Shown: positions 1 to 12,356 of the stretch, piece after piece | Layout of the letters: each line of letters begins with the position of its first letter | Numbering within the stretch: the first letter of the stretch is position 1 | Assembly: GCA_035772735.1 (NCBI GenBank) | Contig: JASDFA010000001.1 | Coordinates: 89,305,501-89,369,500 of the forward strand | Direction: 5' to 3' | Length of the DNA stretch: 64,000 nt | Source of the DNA: Datura wrightii | Lineage: Eukaryota; Streptophyta; Magnoliopsida; Solanales; Solanaceae | Position numbers and translations under genes: made by a program | The notes under the pieces: model-generated | Seen by the model: only the letters and a program-made list of their open reading frames with translations | What the model was told of the DNA's origin: nothing | Databases searched by the model: none

Positions 1-3000
1 GGGTAGGTTTATTTCCTTCCTTAAGGCCCAAAAACTCATTTCCAAAGGATGTCTATATCATCTGGTTTGGGTCAAAGATTCCAACTTTAAGACCCCAGCC
101 ATTCAATCAGTTCCAATTGTCAGTGAGTTCCCAGATGTATTTCCTAAAGATCTTCCCAGAGTTCCCAACTGAATGAGAAATAGACTTCAGAATAGATCTC
201 CTCCAAGTCACTCAGCCCATCTCCATCCCTCCTTACAGAATGGCTCCAATTGAGCTTAAGGAGATAAAGGAGCAGTTAAAGGATCTTCTTGATAAAAGTT
301 TTATCAGATCCAACATCTCTCCCTGGGGTGCTCTAATACTATTCGTGCGTAAAATGGACGGTACCCTCAGAATGTGCATAGATATCGCCAGCTGAACAAG
401 GTCACAGTTAAGAATAAGTACCCTCTACCTAGAATTGACGATCTGTTTGACCAACTTCAGGGAGCCAGTTGTTTCTCAAAAATTGACCTCAGGTCAGGGT
501 ATCATCAGCCAAGGGTTAAGGAGAGTGACATACCGAAAACAACATTCAAAACTCTGTATGGTCACTACGAGTTTGTGGTGATGTCACCTTTGGGTTAACG
601 AATGCCCCAACAGCCTTCATAGATTTGATGAATAGGGTTTTTAAGCCGTACCTAGATATTTTCATCATTGTATTTATCGGCAACATTCTGGTGTACCCAG
701 AAATGAGGAAGAGCATGCCAATAACCTAAGGTTAGCATCACAGACCCTCAAAGATCGCCAATTATTCGCCAAGTTCAACAAGTGTGAATTCTGGTTGAAG
801 TCTGTGACTTTCTTGGGTCATGTGGTCTCAGGTGATGTTATACAAATAGATCCTTATAAAATAGCAGCAGTGAAGGATTGGCCCAGACCTACCTCTCCTA
901 TCAAGATCAGGAGTTTCCTACATGTAGCAGGTTATTACCGTTTGTTTGTGGAAGGTTTCTCCTCTGTAGCATACCCTATGACAAAGTTAACCCAGAAGAA
1001 GGTGAAATTTCAGTGGTCGGATTAGTGTGAGAAGAGTTTTCAGGAGTTGAAGACTCGACTCACTACCGCTCTAGTCTTGACGCTATCAAAAGGATCAGAT
1101 GGGTTTGTTGTATATTGTGACGCCTCCAGAGTTGGACTTGGTTGCATTCTGATGCAGCGGGGCAAAGTGATAACTTACGCCTCCAGACAGCTCAAAGTTC
1201 ATGAGAAGAATTATCCAACTCATGACTTGGAGTTGGCAATAGTGGTGTTCGCGTTAAAAATATTGAGACACTTCTTGTACGGGGCTCACGTGGATGTGTT
1301 CACAAATCACAAGAGCCTTCAGTATGTGTTCATCTAGAAGGACCTAAACCTGCGCCATAGACGATGGATGGAACTACTAAAGGATTATGACATGAGTGTG
1401 TTGTATCACCCAGGTAAGGCCACGAATTATGACATGAGTGTGTTGTATCGCCCAAGTAAGACCAATGTGGTGGTTGATGCCCTAAGAAGAGTGTCTATGG
1501 GTAGCGTAGCTCATGTAGAAGAAGGTATAAAGGAGTTAGCAAGGGATGTTCAAAGTCTAGCCCAGTTAGGGGTGCAGCTGGTAGACTCAGCCAAAGTTTG
1601 GGTAGTAATGAAGAGTGGGTCGGATTCATCCTTGGTAGTTGAAGTTTAATCCAGACAAGATAAAGATCTAGTCCTACTTAAACTTGAGGAAGCAGTTCTC
1701 CGAAAAGAGATAGAAGTTTTCCCCCATGGGGGAGATGAGGTGCTCCGTTACCAGGGCAGGTTGTGTGTACCGGATGTTGGTAAGTTGAGACAGCAAATAC
1801 TAGCTGGGGCACATAGCTCGAGATACTCTATTCTCCTTGGTGCTACTAAAATGTACAATGACTTAAGGGATATTTACTGGTGGAACGACATGAAAAGGGA
1901 TATCGCCGAATTGGTAGCACAGTGCCCCAACTGCCAGCAAGTCAAGGTAGAACACCAGAGACCCGGGGGCGTGACTCAATATATCAGTTTACCCACATAG
2001 AAGTGGGAAGAAGTAAATTGGACTTCACTACGGGTCTACCCTAGACTTAGCGGCAATATGACTCAATCTGGGTGGTAGTATATCAAATAACCAAGTCAGC
2101 TCACTTCCTCCCAGTCAAAACCACAGACTCAGCTGAGGACTAAGCCAAACTTTACATCTGGGAGTTAGTCAGACTTCATGGGGTGCCTTTTCAATCGTTT
2201 CAGATAGAGGAGCATAGTTCACCTCACCCTTTGGAAGTCCTTTTAGAAGGGACTAGGCACTCAGGTCAAACTCAACACTTCTTTTCATCCGCAGTCCAAT
2301 GGGCAAGCTGAGCGGACCATTCAGACCCTGGAAGATATGTTAAGAGCATGTGCGATTGATTTTAAGGGTAATTGGGATGAACATTTGCCTCTTATCGAGT
2401 TTGCATACAACAACAGCCAATTCAGCATCTAGATGGCCCTGTTTGAAGCATTATATGGTAGAAGGTGTAGATCTCCTATAGGGTGATTTGAAGTCGGTGA
2501 AGCTACCTTGATAGGGCTAGAATCAGATCACAAGGCAATGCAGAAAGTTTAGCTCATCCGGGAAAGGTTAAAAACAACTCAGAGCCACCAAAAATCTTAT
2601 GCCGATGTGTGGAGAAGAGAATTGGAGTTCGTAGTTGATGACTAGGTATACCTAAAAATTGCGCCCATGAAAGGGGTGATGAGGTTTGGAAAGAAGGGGA
2701 AACTCAGTCCTAGGTATGTGGGACCTTATAGAATTTTTTGGCGTATCGGCAAAGTGGCCTACGAGCTAGAGTTGCCTTCAGAACTAGAAGTTGTACACCT
2801 AGTTTTCCATGTGTCACTTTTGAAGAAGTGCATTGGAGATCCAACCTCTATGGTACCATTGGACAGTGTGGGAATCAAGGATAGTCTCACATATGAGGAG
2901 GTACCAGTACAAATCCTTGACCTTCAGGTTTGTAAGTTGAGGAATAAGGAAATAGCTTCAGTCAAGGTCCTATGGAAAAATCAGCAGGTTGAAGGAGCTA

Positions 3001-3071
3001 TGTGGGAGGCCGAAACAGACATGATGGGCAAATACCCACACTTGTTCTCTACCAACTCTGTTGTAGCTTGA
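1..3071 (+). pseudogene. Family A chromovirus pol, 5' end outside window (protease-RT linker to chromodomain)
   Basis: This is a decayed Ty3/Gypsy polyprotein. It would encode reverse transcriptase, RNase H and integrase for copying an RNA intermediate and inserting it into chromatin. In order one sees the protease-RT linker (1-230), RT (about 240-800), RNase H (about 1090-1470), the integrase zinc-binding region ending in CPNCQQVK (1755-1950), the integrase core with the HPQ/NGQAERT motif (about 2010-2330), the GPY/F motif near 2720, and a C-terminal chromodomain-like tail ending RYPHLF-like at about 3050. Frame breaks lie near 386 (a base lost in the DYRQ motif), 588 (extra base) and 700. 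Stops include TAG at 2215 and 2643, where relatives have Gln and Trp. A 42-bp tandem duplication occurs in RNase H at 1386-1469. The chromodomain and motif order identify the Tekay/Del clade with good confidence. Confidence 0.92.
1386..1469 (+). repeat. 42-bp tandem duplication within RNase H/connection of family A
   Basis: The 14-residue stretch beginning YDMSVLYHPGKAT is followed at once by a second copy beginning YDMSVLYRPSK. Families B and D have a single copy here. The same duplication is found at 26405-26488, so it is a family A marker that predates the split of the two copies. Confidence 0.9.
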
Positions 3072-3300
3072 AATGTAAATTTTGCTTTAAGATCGGATCT
3101 AGTTGTTGAATTCAATTCATGTGTATAACTTTTCTTTTCGACTTTGGATGTGTATATGAAAAGCAAAGTCAGTTCAATTATGTTCTTTGAAATGGAGGTA
3201 GTCATTTTGGTAGTTTTGGAGTTATGAGCAGTATTTGGAAATTTTGATTGCTATTTTTTCTGGTTCCTGTGCGTTTTCGAATATTCAAGGACAAATGTTT

Positions 3301-3315
3301 CCAAGGGGGAGATAT
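3301..3315 (+). promoter_or_regulatory. Polypurine tract of family A
   Basis: CCAAGGGGGAGATAT lies directly before the LTR start TGTAATG. It is the expected primer site for plus-strand DNA synthesis. The same tract precedes the LTRs at 28324 and 52793 and, reversed, those at 6249 and 12089. Confidence 0.88.
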
Positions 3316-3577
3316 TGTAATGTCCTGGAAGCTCAAATCTATATCCGGGACATAAATTAGAAAATTTGGAAAATAACTGCAGAAATGTTGCAGAATGGCC
3401 CACCTTACGAGTCGTTAAGTGACCCAATGACTCGTTAGGTCAACCGTTGAGAAGGAGGTCTAAGAATAGTCAGTGTTCCCAATAGGCGACCTCACGAGTT
3501 GTGGTAAAGTCCCACGACTCATTAAATCACTCGTTGTCAGGCCAGAATCCAGAAGCTTGAGAAGTTGACAGTGTACT
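3316..3577 (+). repeat. Family A LTR 1, left part (interrupted)
   Basis: The LTR starts TGTAATGTCCTGG after the polypurine tract. It carries several ACGAGTCGT/ACGACTCGT-type motifs and stops at 3577, where the family B element enters. The sequence on each side of the insertion joins to match the uninterrupted family A LTR around 28575-28600 (AGTGTACTTGACGGGTGG). The LTR resumes at 18429, giving a joined length of about 2.66 kb. Confidence 0.93.
3573..3577. repeat. Target site duplication GTACT, left
   Basis: The 5-bp GTACT abuts the first base of the inserted LTR (TGTCACGG). It is repeated perfectly at 18424-18428. Five base pairs is the usual duplication for Ty3/Gypsy integrase. Confidence 0.93.
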
Positions 3578-6249
3578 TGTCACGGCTCCAAAGGAGGCCT
3601 GGTTCGTAGACACGGGAAAAGGGATCCCGAAATACCCCAAGTCAACCCATGGCATAAGCATTCACTAACTCATTCAATAAACAAGATTAGAAACGAAATT
3701 TATAAACTCAGCGGAAGTTCAAAGTAAATATAACAACAGAACAAAAATCTGAAGTTGAATACATGTCTAAGTCTAATAAGTCTCTAATTTGGACGGGCTG
3801 ATAGGATAACACCCCCAACTAGCTCCACAATACAGAAACAAAACAAATACATCCAAAAATAACTAAAAGTCTTGTCCTTGAAAGATGAGGACTAACCAAT
3901 CACGCAGATGCAAATCCTGATAAGCGACTACGGATGGGGCTGAACTTGAGAACCAGATCCTGCATCATGAAACAATGAAGCGTAGAAGGTATGCAGTCAG
4001 TACATGGAATGTACCGAGTATGCAAGGTAAGTAAAACTGCTAAAGTGATATAAATCCTTTAAGGAAAATCATACATATCAAAGGCTTTTAAAGATAAGGA
4101 GAAGACCATATGTATTCATTGTGAACTCACACCCTTATTATATAAGATAATGCATGACTTTAGAACATCGTGACTGACACGAATGACTCAAGCTGAAACA
4201 TAACATTTATATCAAAAGCTAAACAATGAGTCAAACCTTACTTCTTGATCATGCATGCATAAATAATCATGAAGAATGGTAAATATTCAAATCTAATTGA
4301 TATAGATAGTGGGAGACTCGTCACTTAACCAACATACCACGATAGAGCTTACGTGGTCCCAACTATCACACTCAAGTGGGAAGAGCCTTCCATAACCTTG
4401 CCAGGGCGATGGATGCTACCATGATATCGATATCAAGCTTAAGAGCCAATAGGGTCAGGGATATCTCACAAGGGAGGTCCCAATAATATAATAGTATCAA
4501 CCTACGTTGCCGCATAATTTTGACGCATAGGGTGATAGACCCTTAACCCACTCGGTGCTGGACTCTTCTCCCAAAAACATGCAATGCTCAACATCTTATA
4601 TAACGAAGCTTAACATCATCTATTAACGAAGCTCAACATTGTCTATTGACAAAGCTCAACATTGTCCCTCGATGAAGCACAAGATAAAATTATACTAACT
4701 CAACATCGTGTGAAATGAAGCTCAACATTTCCCAATGACAAAGCTCATAATAGCATCATGCATAGACTCAACATCATATGAAAATAAAGCTTGATATTGT
4801 CTATCAACAAAGCTTATAGTGACACATATTTCAGTTTTTGTTTTCATGCATATAGGAGGCTTTATTTTCGAAACACACCACAAGCTAGAGATTATAATAA
4901 GAGTTGAGGAAAATTCACTTCAAACCATGTGGTAAGCTTTGGTCAAACAAAATCACTACTTTAAAGAATCATGTGAGCATCAATAAAAACTTCATCATAC
5001 TAGATCCATTCAATTCAATTTGAAAACCTTAACAACATTATGGGTAGGGTTATAAACATGCTTTTCATCATTTATTTCATCATCATCACACACCTATCAC
5101 AAATGACCTATTTTATGACTATTCATCCTTGGGCGCTTTAGATTCAAATTTTTAGAAAACAATTTTTATAAGAGGAAACAAGTTGGATCCTCCCAAGCTT
5201 CGTAAATCATCAATATATACTCAATCTAATCATACCATACATAGTGATTTAAGAATAATACAATTGGGTAAAGTACCACACTTGATCATGGACAATTCAA
5301 TCACATTTTGATAGGGAATGAGTATTTTAATTTAAAATATTAAAACATGATTTTGAAGAAGATAATATAAAATCTGCCCAACATGCAAAATTCAATAATT
5401 AAAACTCAATTAAATCATATCCATGAAGTGAAACCATATTTTCATGCTTTGAGTAAAACCCCGTGGAATTTGAAAAGGAGGATTCATAAATTAACTTGAT
5501 ATTTGGGCATGGGTAAGGAAGAATTTCACCCATTTTAAAACCCTACATGCCTGGAAATGGGTTGATTCAAAACTCCTTGAATACACACAAAGAAATTGGT
5601 GGAAACTTGGGGAAGAAGACATTGAATCTCCCAAAAAATCTCTCTAAAGTTCTTGCATGAGAATGGGCATAAATAGAGGGCTTAACTCATCTTATCACAC
5701 TCAGAAAATATCCAAAACAACTTAGTTTAGGGTCTAAAAGCATAGAAAAGTCAAAATTTCCCTTAATGAAATTTCCCTGAAAAACAGTTCTAGCCCCGAC
5801 CACTACTCGTACCACGAGTCGTACCACGAAGTAACAACTCTTGGTCACCTCTCGTAGTCCCCTTCTAATCTTCTAAATCTAGCCACGACTCGTAGTACTT
5901 TCATACAGGTCGTACTGACAGTCGTGGTATCATCCACCCATACCAATTACGACTTACCATGACTCTTCATATGACTCGTTGCTGGAACCTACGAGCCGTA
6001 CCATGACCCGTGACGACTATCTCTAGAGACACTGAGAAATTCACCATGAATCCTAACCACGAGTCGTACCTAAATTCATGATTCATAAGGCTACTCGTGG
6101 TATGACCTCAGACCCCCCAAATCCGTCACGACTAGAGTTACAATCCGTAGGATCTCACCATGAGTCGTTCTGGTGCAAATTCCAGGTTTTTCTATAGTTT
6201 CACCTTTTTCACTTCCAGGTCTACTACTACGCACTTTCGGGGTATTACA
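3578..6249 (-). repeat. Family B 3' LTR (2,672 bp)
   Basis: Read on the minus strand, the LTR starts TGTAATACCCCGAAAG and ends CGTGACA, with the TG...CA termini expected of an LTR. It aligns along its length with 16609-18423, which lacks about 860 bp relative to this copy (the part between about 4606 and 5469 here). The part near 5780-6200 (U3 on the minus strand) is crowded with CACGAGTCGT/ACGACTCGT motifs. No gene is seen in it. Confidence 0.93.
4603..4815. repeat. Degenerate minisatellite in family B 3' LTR
   Basis: Roughly 27-bp units around the core AAGCTCAACATTGTCTAT recur about seven times with substitutions. The block lies inside the segment missing from the 5' LTR at 17640, so repeat-mediated deletion is a plausible cause of that loss. 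Confidence 0.75.
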
Positions 6250-6264
6250 ATATCCCCCCTTGGG
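6250..6264 (-). promoter_or_regulatory. Polypurine tract of minus-strand family B element
   Basis: On the minus strand CCCAAGGGGGGATAT directly precedes the 3' LTR start TGTAATACC. Confidence 0.85.
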
Positions 6265-6492
6265 AACATTCATCCTCGAATGTAAAAAAAAAGCAGCAAA
6301 CAAAAACATACAATTTATCATAGCCATATACTAATTATTTTAATCAAAATTTTCATGGAATAACTACCTCCTAGTAGAACCACATAGCTAAACTGATCTC
6401 CCACTTCACATACAAATTCATACACATAAAAGAAACTTGCACGCATGAGCTAAACATGAAAACTAGATAGAGTCAGGGAAAAACTGATACCT

Positions 6493-9400
6493 CAAGTCGG
6501 AACCGAGCTGGTACAGTACAAATGTGGGTATCTAGCCATCATGTCCGCTTCGGTCTCCCACGTAGCTCCCTCAACATGCTTATTTCTCAATAAAAGCTTA
6601 ACCGAAGCTACTTCTTTGTTTCACAACTTACGAATTTGATGATCAAAGATCTCAACGGGAATTTCTTCATAACTGAGGTTGTCTTTCACTCCAATGCTGT
6701 CTACCAGAACTACCAACGCTGGATCACCCAAACACTTCTTCAAAAGTGACACATGAAAGACGGGATGAACTGAGGACAACTCCGATGGCAAGTCCAACTC
6801 TTATGCTACCTTGCCAACTCTTCTTACAACCCGGTAGGAACCAACATAGCGGGGATTGAGTTTTACCTTTCTCTCCGAATCGCATGACTCCCTTCATGGG
6901 AGGTACCTTTAGGAAAACCCAGTCATCCACATCAAACTCCAACTCTCTCCTCCTCACACCCGCATGCGATTTCTGATGACTCTGAGCGGTTTTCAACCGG
7001 TCCCTTATCAACTGGACCTTTACCATCGCCTCATGAACCGAATTAGGCCCTATCATGGCTGTCTCACCAACCTCAAACCATCCGACGGGCAATCTACACC
7101 TTCGCCCGTATAGAGCCTCGAACGGTGCCATCTGGATATTGGAATGATAACTTTTATTATAAGAAAACTCAATCAACGGCAAATGATCATCCCAACTACC
7201 TTTGAAATATATAAAAAATGCCCTCAACATGTCTTCAAGAGTCTGGATCATCCGTTTGGCTTGACCATCAGTCTGCGGATGAAATGTTGTGCTAAGCTTG
7301 ACTTGAATCCGAAGTCCTTTTGAGAAAGACCACCAGAAATGGGAGGTAAACGAAGGACCTCGGTCTGAAATAATAGACAAAGGCAATCTATGAAGTTGAA
7401 CTAACTCCCGAATATATAATTTGGTGTAGTCATCGGCTGAATCCATGGTTTTGACCGGTAGAAAGTATGCAGCCTTGGTTAGCCTGTCTACCACCACCCA
7501 AATGGAGTCCTATTGTTGGTGACTACAAGGTGGACCTGTAATGAAATCTATGTTAATTTCTTCCCACATCCAAGTGGGGATGTTGATGTCCTGAAGTACA
7601 CCTCCCGGCCTTTGATGTTCGACTTTCACTTGCTGGCAGTTTGGACATTTCTCTACGAACTCTGCAATATCCTTTTTTATACCATCCCACCAGTAGAGTT
7701 CTAGCAAGTACCGATACATCTTCGTGGATCCTGGGTGAATGGAATATCTGGTACCATGTGGCTTCATGCAATATCCAAACCCTCAAATTATCAACGCTTG
7801 GAAAACATAGTTGACCCTGGTATCACTGCACAAAATCTCCCCCTTGGGGGAAAACCTCCACTTTTTGACTCTGCACCGCCTCCTTTAGCTTCCTCAAAAT
7901 TATATCCTCATCTTGCATGGATTTAACATCAACCACCAAGGATGTGTCTGACCTGTTATGCACAACAATGTCGCCATCAGTCGAGTCGATAAATCTAACT
8001 CCCAGCCTTGCAAGACGATGGACATCTTTCACCAACTCCTTCTTCCCCTCATCTACGTGGGACACACTTTCCATAGAGAGCCTACTAAGTGCATCCGCAA
8101 CCACATTAGCCTTTCCCATATGGTAAAGGATACTCATGTCGTAGTCCTTTAATAACTCCAACCAGCTCCTTTGCTGAAGATTTAGGTCTTTCTGTGTGAA
8201 CACATATTGCAAGCTCCTTTGATCCGTGAATACATCTACATGGACCCCATACAAATAATGTCGTCATATCTTCAATGCAAACACCACTGCAACCAATTCA
8301 AGATCGTGGTTCGAGTAATTCTTTTCATGAACTTTTGGCTATCTTGAGGCATAAGCTATTACTTTCTCATGCTGTGTTAACACACACCCGAGTCCAATTC
8401 GCGAAGCATCCCAATACACCACAAAGTCATTTGTACCCTCGGGTAGAGTCAGCACTGGTGCTGAAGTGAGTCGGGTCTTTAATTCTTGGAAGCTTTTCTC
8501 ACAAGCCTCCGACCATTGGAACTTCACCTTTTTCTGAGTCAATCTAGTCAATGGGGCTGCTGTGGATGAAAAACCGTCAAGAAATCTTCAATAGTATCCT
8601 GCCAAGCCCAAGAAACTCTAAATTTCTGAAGGATTTATCAGTCTACCTTTATACCCTCACTTGGCACCACATGGCCTAGAAATGACACCGAATCCAACCA
8701 AAACTCGCATTTCCTGAATTTTGCATATAACTTCTAGTCCTTGAGGGTTTAAAGCACTACTCTCAAGTGAGTGGCATGCTCCTCCTCGCTCCAAGAGTAT
8801 ATGAGAATGTCATCAATAAATGCAATCAGGAACATGTCTAGATAAGGCTTGAATACCCTGTTCATCAGATCCATAAAAGCTGTAGGGGCATTGGTTAGTC
8901 CAAAAGACATAAAAACAAATTTGTAATGACCATACAGAGTCTTGAAGGTGGTTTTTGGGATGTCACTCTCCCGAACCCTAAGCTGGTGATATCCAGACTT
9001 GAGATCAATCTTGGAGAAACACCTGGCACCATGGAGCTGGTCAAACGAGTCATCAATCTTGGGTAAGGAGTACATGTTCTTGACGGTAAACTTATTCAAC
9101 TGTTGTTAATTGATACACATGCAAAAGGAAACGTCCTTTTTTCGAACAGATAATACTGGTGCGCCCTAAGGAGACTTACTCAGCTTGATGAAGCCCTTAT
9201 CTAGTAAGTCTTTCAACTAATCCTTCAACTCTTTTAGCTCGGCTGGAGCCATCCTACAGGGGGGAAAATATATAGTCCATGTTGGGAAGAAGATCTAGGA
9301 CGAAATCAATCTCCCGCTCGGGAGGTACACCTGGCAAATCATCAGGAAAGACCTCCGAGTACTCACATACTACTGGAAATGACTGAATGGTCCGGGTCTC

Positions 9401-9511
9401 GGACTCCACGTCCTTAATCCTGACTAGATGGTACATGCAACCCTTGGAACTCATCTTTTTGGTCTTAAGGTAGGAAATGAATCAACCTGCAGGCATTGTT
9501 GAACTACCCTT
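6493..9511 (-). pseudogene. Family B pol remnant (protease-RT linker to chromodomain)
   Basis: Minus-strand pieces give, in order, the protease-RT linker (9454-9254), RT with FIDD (9099-8749), RT/RNase H (8551-8339), RNase H (8254-7823), the integrase zinc-binding region with CPNCQQVK (7767-7600), the integrase core (7497 onward) and a chromodomain-like tail ending RYPHLY near 6530. The first stop after it is at 6493-6495. Several frameshifts and stops separate the pieces. In the core the usual GQAERT reads GQAKRM, so the catalytic Glu of the D,D35E triad is replaced by Lys. At 9511 the frame is cut by the end of the family D LTR. The element is dead. Confidence 0.9.
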
Positions 9512-11853
9512 TGTCACACCCCGCCTTGGGGGGTATGACTGGCACCTGGTGCCCTACTAGGACCTGACCTGCTGGACTGTTAAGCCTGGGCGCATCTGGC
9601 GCCTGGCTAGCGCTAACTCACATTTCTGGAAACAAAGGGCTATATAACGGCTGTAAATACAGCCCCCGGCCCATTGGCCTATAGCCTCCTGTACCTGCAC
9701 TAGCAGCTGACCAGAAACATAGTAATTCAGGGAAACCTATGCGGGCCGACAAGGCCACCATGCTGTCTAGTTATCTATAACTCAAACATAGCATACTAAG
9801 AAGCTACGTGACCGGCAAGGTCACCACTACTGGCGAACTATGGCCCCACACGGCTATTACAACAGAAAGAAAGAGTAAAGGCAACTATACAACTGCACGT
9901 CCCACACGACCGGCTCATCTGACCACAGGGAATACATACAGACTGCAAGCCTCTAGGAATAGTAATAGAACTGGCTCGGACAGGGCCCCGACCTACCCGT
10001 ACTGTATACAACAAAAGAAACTGAACTACACCTCTGAAATTCAGCCTCCGGATGACTGGAGCTGAATACTCAACCGCTGACAGGGAGTCACGTAGAATCA
10101 CCTGCTAGTCTAGGAGTACCTGCAGGCAAGTAATGCAGCGCCCCACTGGGCGTCAGTACCACTGGTATTGAGTATGTAAAGCAACTGAAATAATATAACT
10201 GAAACAACATCTGAAAGCAATAATATGACTGGTGAAGCTGAAGTAGGAGGAATAACTTAACTGTCTGATGATGTAGATCGTACCTGTTCTTACTGATACC
10301 GAAGGAAGTAGGAATCATACCTGGAAGCGTATCATTCTACTACCAACCCACTCGCGTCTAATATAACATGGCATAATATACATAACATAACACAACACAT
10401 ACAAACCTTACCCGGCCCCCATAAGCCGGGAGGTACAATCAACACAGAATCTATGCCCCTACCCCGGTCATCCCATCTCCTATAGTGGCTGTAAGCATCC
10501 TGCCGGTCCCTGGGTATGCACTTGGGCTCGCTGAGCCCCTGACTATAACTGTACCTGAGTCCGAAGGACTCTAAATCAACACCCCGGGCGTACCCACTCG
10601 ACGGGGGTGTATAGGGGCCGACCAAGGCACAATATGGGGAAACTGGCATCCCATCTTCGTCCCCTTGCGGGACGGCATATCACTCCGTAGAGTGACGTAT
10701 CCTCGTCCTCTGGCGGACGAGTCGATACAGCTATTAACCCTGGGCGGTCAGGGATGCTAGGTAATCCAACCCCAATCAATACAACGGTCTCAACTAGTCA
10801 TGCTGTCTGTATATCTCATAAGCCAAAACTAATAGGCGTAAGGTATTATATAAATCATGTACTGGGCTAAAAAAATAGCAATCTGCAGATGTCTGATACA
10901 TGCTGTGACAGGGAAGTATAAATATGAATATAGTTCCCTGTCTAACTGTACTGGGGCAAAGGCTATACAAGCGGGTGTTTCTGCTGAAAGCTATGCTGTT
11001 CACTAGATTCCTGTATTAACATGATTTCCTATTTCTAACATGCTCCCTAAACCATATACAATTACTATTCTATATCTGGAATGCTTTACTGATGCTGTAC
11101 TATCTTGCGAGGTTTTATCTAAACACAACAATATCTTGGCAGGGCATATTATATCACATACTGAATATACTGAGCAATCTTACTCATTTATATTCGAATC
11201 TATATCATACGGATAGGTATCGTACACGTACGGCCCAAAACTGCTCATATTGCACCAATATTCATAATAACACGATAATCGATTTCTAAACATGCAACTG
11301 GTCTATAATTTACTATACCGCTTCGAGGTTACTCAACTTGCCGAGGAAACTTAGCTTTACATACCTTATTTTTTGAATATTCGTCCGTCGGACGAGGCTC
11401 GGCTGGTACGTCAACTATTTTCTCCCAACTGCATTCATAAATACGTCAATCAATACTAAATACAACGTTATTGTAAAGAGCAACGTTACTTTCGATTTAA
11501 TTTATAGCCTAAACTTAGGCTTATCGAAAGACGGTCAAAAACTTGCTATTTTCCAGCGGCCCAGAAGGGAGAGTTATTTACTTCTCATCTAGGAACACAT
11601 AGACATAAATTTGGAGCAATTCTACTTACTTTAGTTCGGCGGCTCGCCGATTCGTCGGCCGTATTTCGTGAAACTAACTCCGTAGAAATGCTCTCTGCTG
11701 CTAAATACTAGGATATCTAGGATTAATTTGGGTTTGGGCAGCGTTTGGCAGCGTAATCGGACGAAAATATTTAATTTTCCTCGTCTTTCTTGGCTTCACT
11801 GCGTTTTCTGGAAATCTGTTAAGTGTGAAATGATTTTTAACCCGAAGTGGGGG

Positions 11854-11862
11854 CTTTATATA
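11854..11862 (-). promoter_or_regulatory. TATA box of family D LTR
   Basis: TATATAAAG on the minus strand sits in the part of the LTR nearest its 5' end, about 230 bp from that end, as expected for the U3/R boundary. Transcription would start about 30 bp further in the minus direction, near 11825. Confidence 0.65.
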
Positions 11863-11884
11863 CTTGGGCCTGGACAAGGGCAAC

Positions 11885-11968
11885 GTGTCACGGAGCCATC
11901 GCGGAGGCCTCACCTCCGTGACACGCTGCCATCGCGGAGGGGTTCTGCCCCGGCTCCTCCCGCGATGG
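11885..11968. repeat. GC-rich inverted and direct repeats upstream of the D LTR TATA box
   Basis: GTGTCACGGAG (11885-11895) and its exact reverse complement (11914-11924) form a perfect 11-bp stem. CCATCGCGGAGG occurs at 11896-11907 and 11929-11940, with a near reverse complement at 11956-11968. The block lies about 25-110 bp upstream of the TATA box, where enhancer repeats would be expected. Confidence 0.8.
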
Positions 11969-12089
11969 TTCGACGGGTTTCTCGTCCGATCTTTTCCCGG
12001 GCCTTTCCCTAGCACGTATGGCCTTCAAATATGCTTAACCAACGTGCGAATTGGTCATCTAAGTGCCGGGAATTCTACTAGGTATAACA

Positions 12090-12105
12090 TTCTCCCCCCC
12101 TTAGG
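12090..12105 (-). promoter_or_regulatory. Polypurine tract of family D
   Basis: On the minus strand CCTAAGGGGGGGAGAA directly precedes the LTR start TGTTATACC. Confidence 0.85.
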
Positions 12106-12356
12106 AACATTCGTCCTCGAATGTATACTGTCATCTAGAGGACTACTTACTTTACTTTCTGGAAAAATTTTGGCAGAGTTTCCCCTGTAATATGGACTAT
12201 CGCAAAAACCTGAAATGCAGAAAAGTCCAACACAGGCTCCGCACGCAATGATCTAAGATTCACTGGATAACTAAATATCACTTCTTCTTTATCATTTACA
12301 AACACACAGTCATAAGATACTGTATAAGTAATGATACGGACATACCTGTCGTCCGA

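Larger units (their letters stand above)
9512..12089 (-). repeat. Family D 3' LTR (2,578 bp)
   Basis: On the minus strand it begins TGTTATACC right after the polypurine tract and ends GGGGTGTGACA. It is richer in C+G and CpG than the other LTRs. It contains a TATA box (11854-11862) with a hairpin-forming repeat block just upstream. Short open frames across it (for example 10332-10649 and 11701-12015) show no recognisable protein and are taken as chance. No second copy of this LTR exists in the window. Confidence 0.88.

Noticed and set aside
9507..9511. CCCTT as a target site duplication of family D
   Set aside because: No matching CCCTT with family B sequence is found on the other side, because that side was deleted.
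10332..10779. Overlapping open frames in the family D LTR (10332-10649, 10576-10779, 11701-12015, 11728-12012)
   Set aside because: The GC-rich sequence has fewer stops by chance. The frames overlap on both strands and show no known motif.
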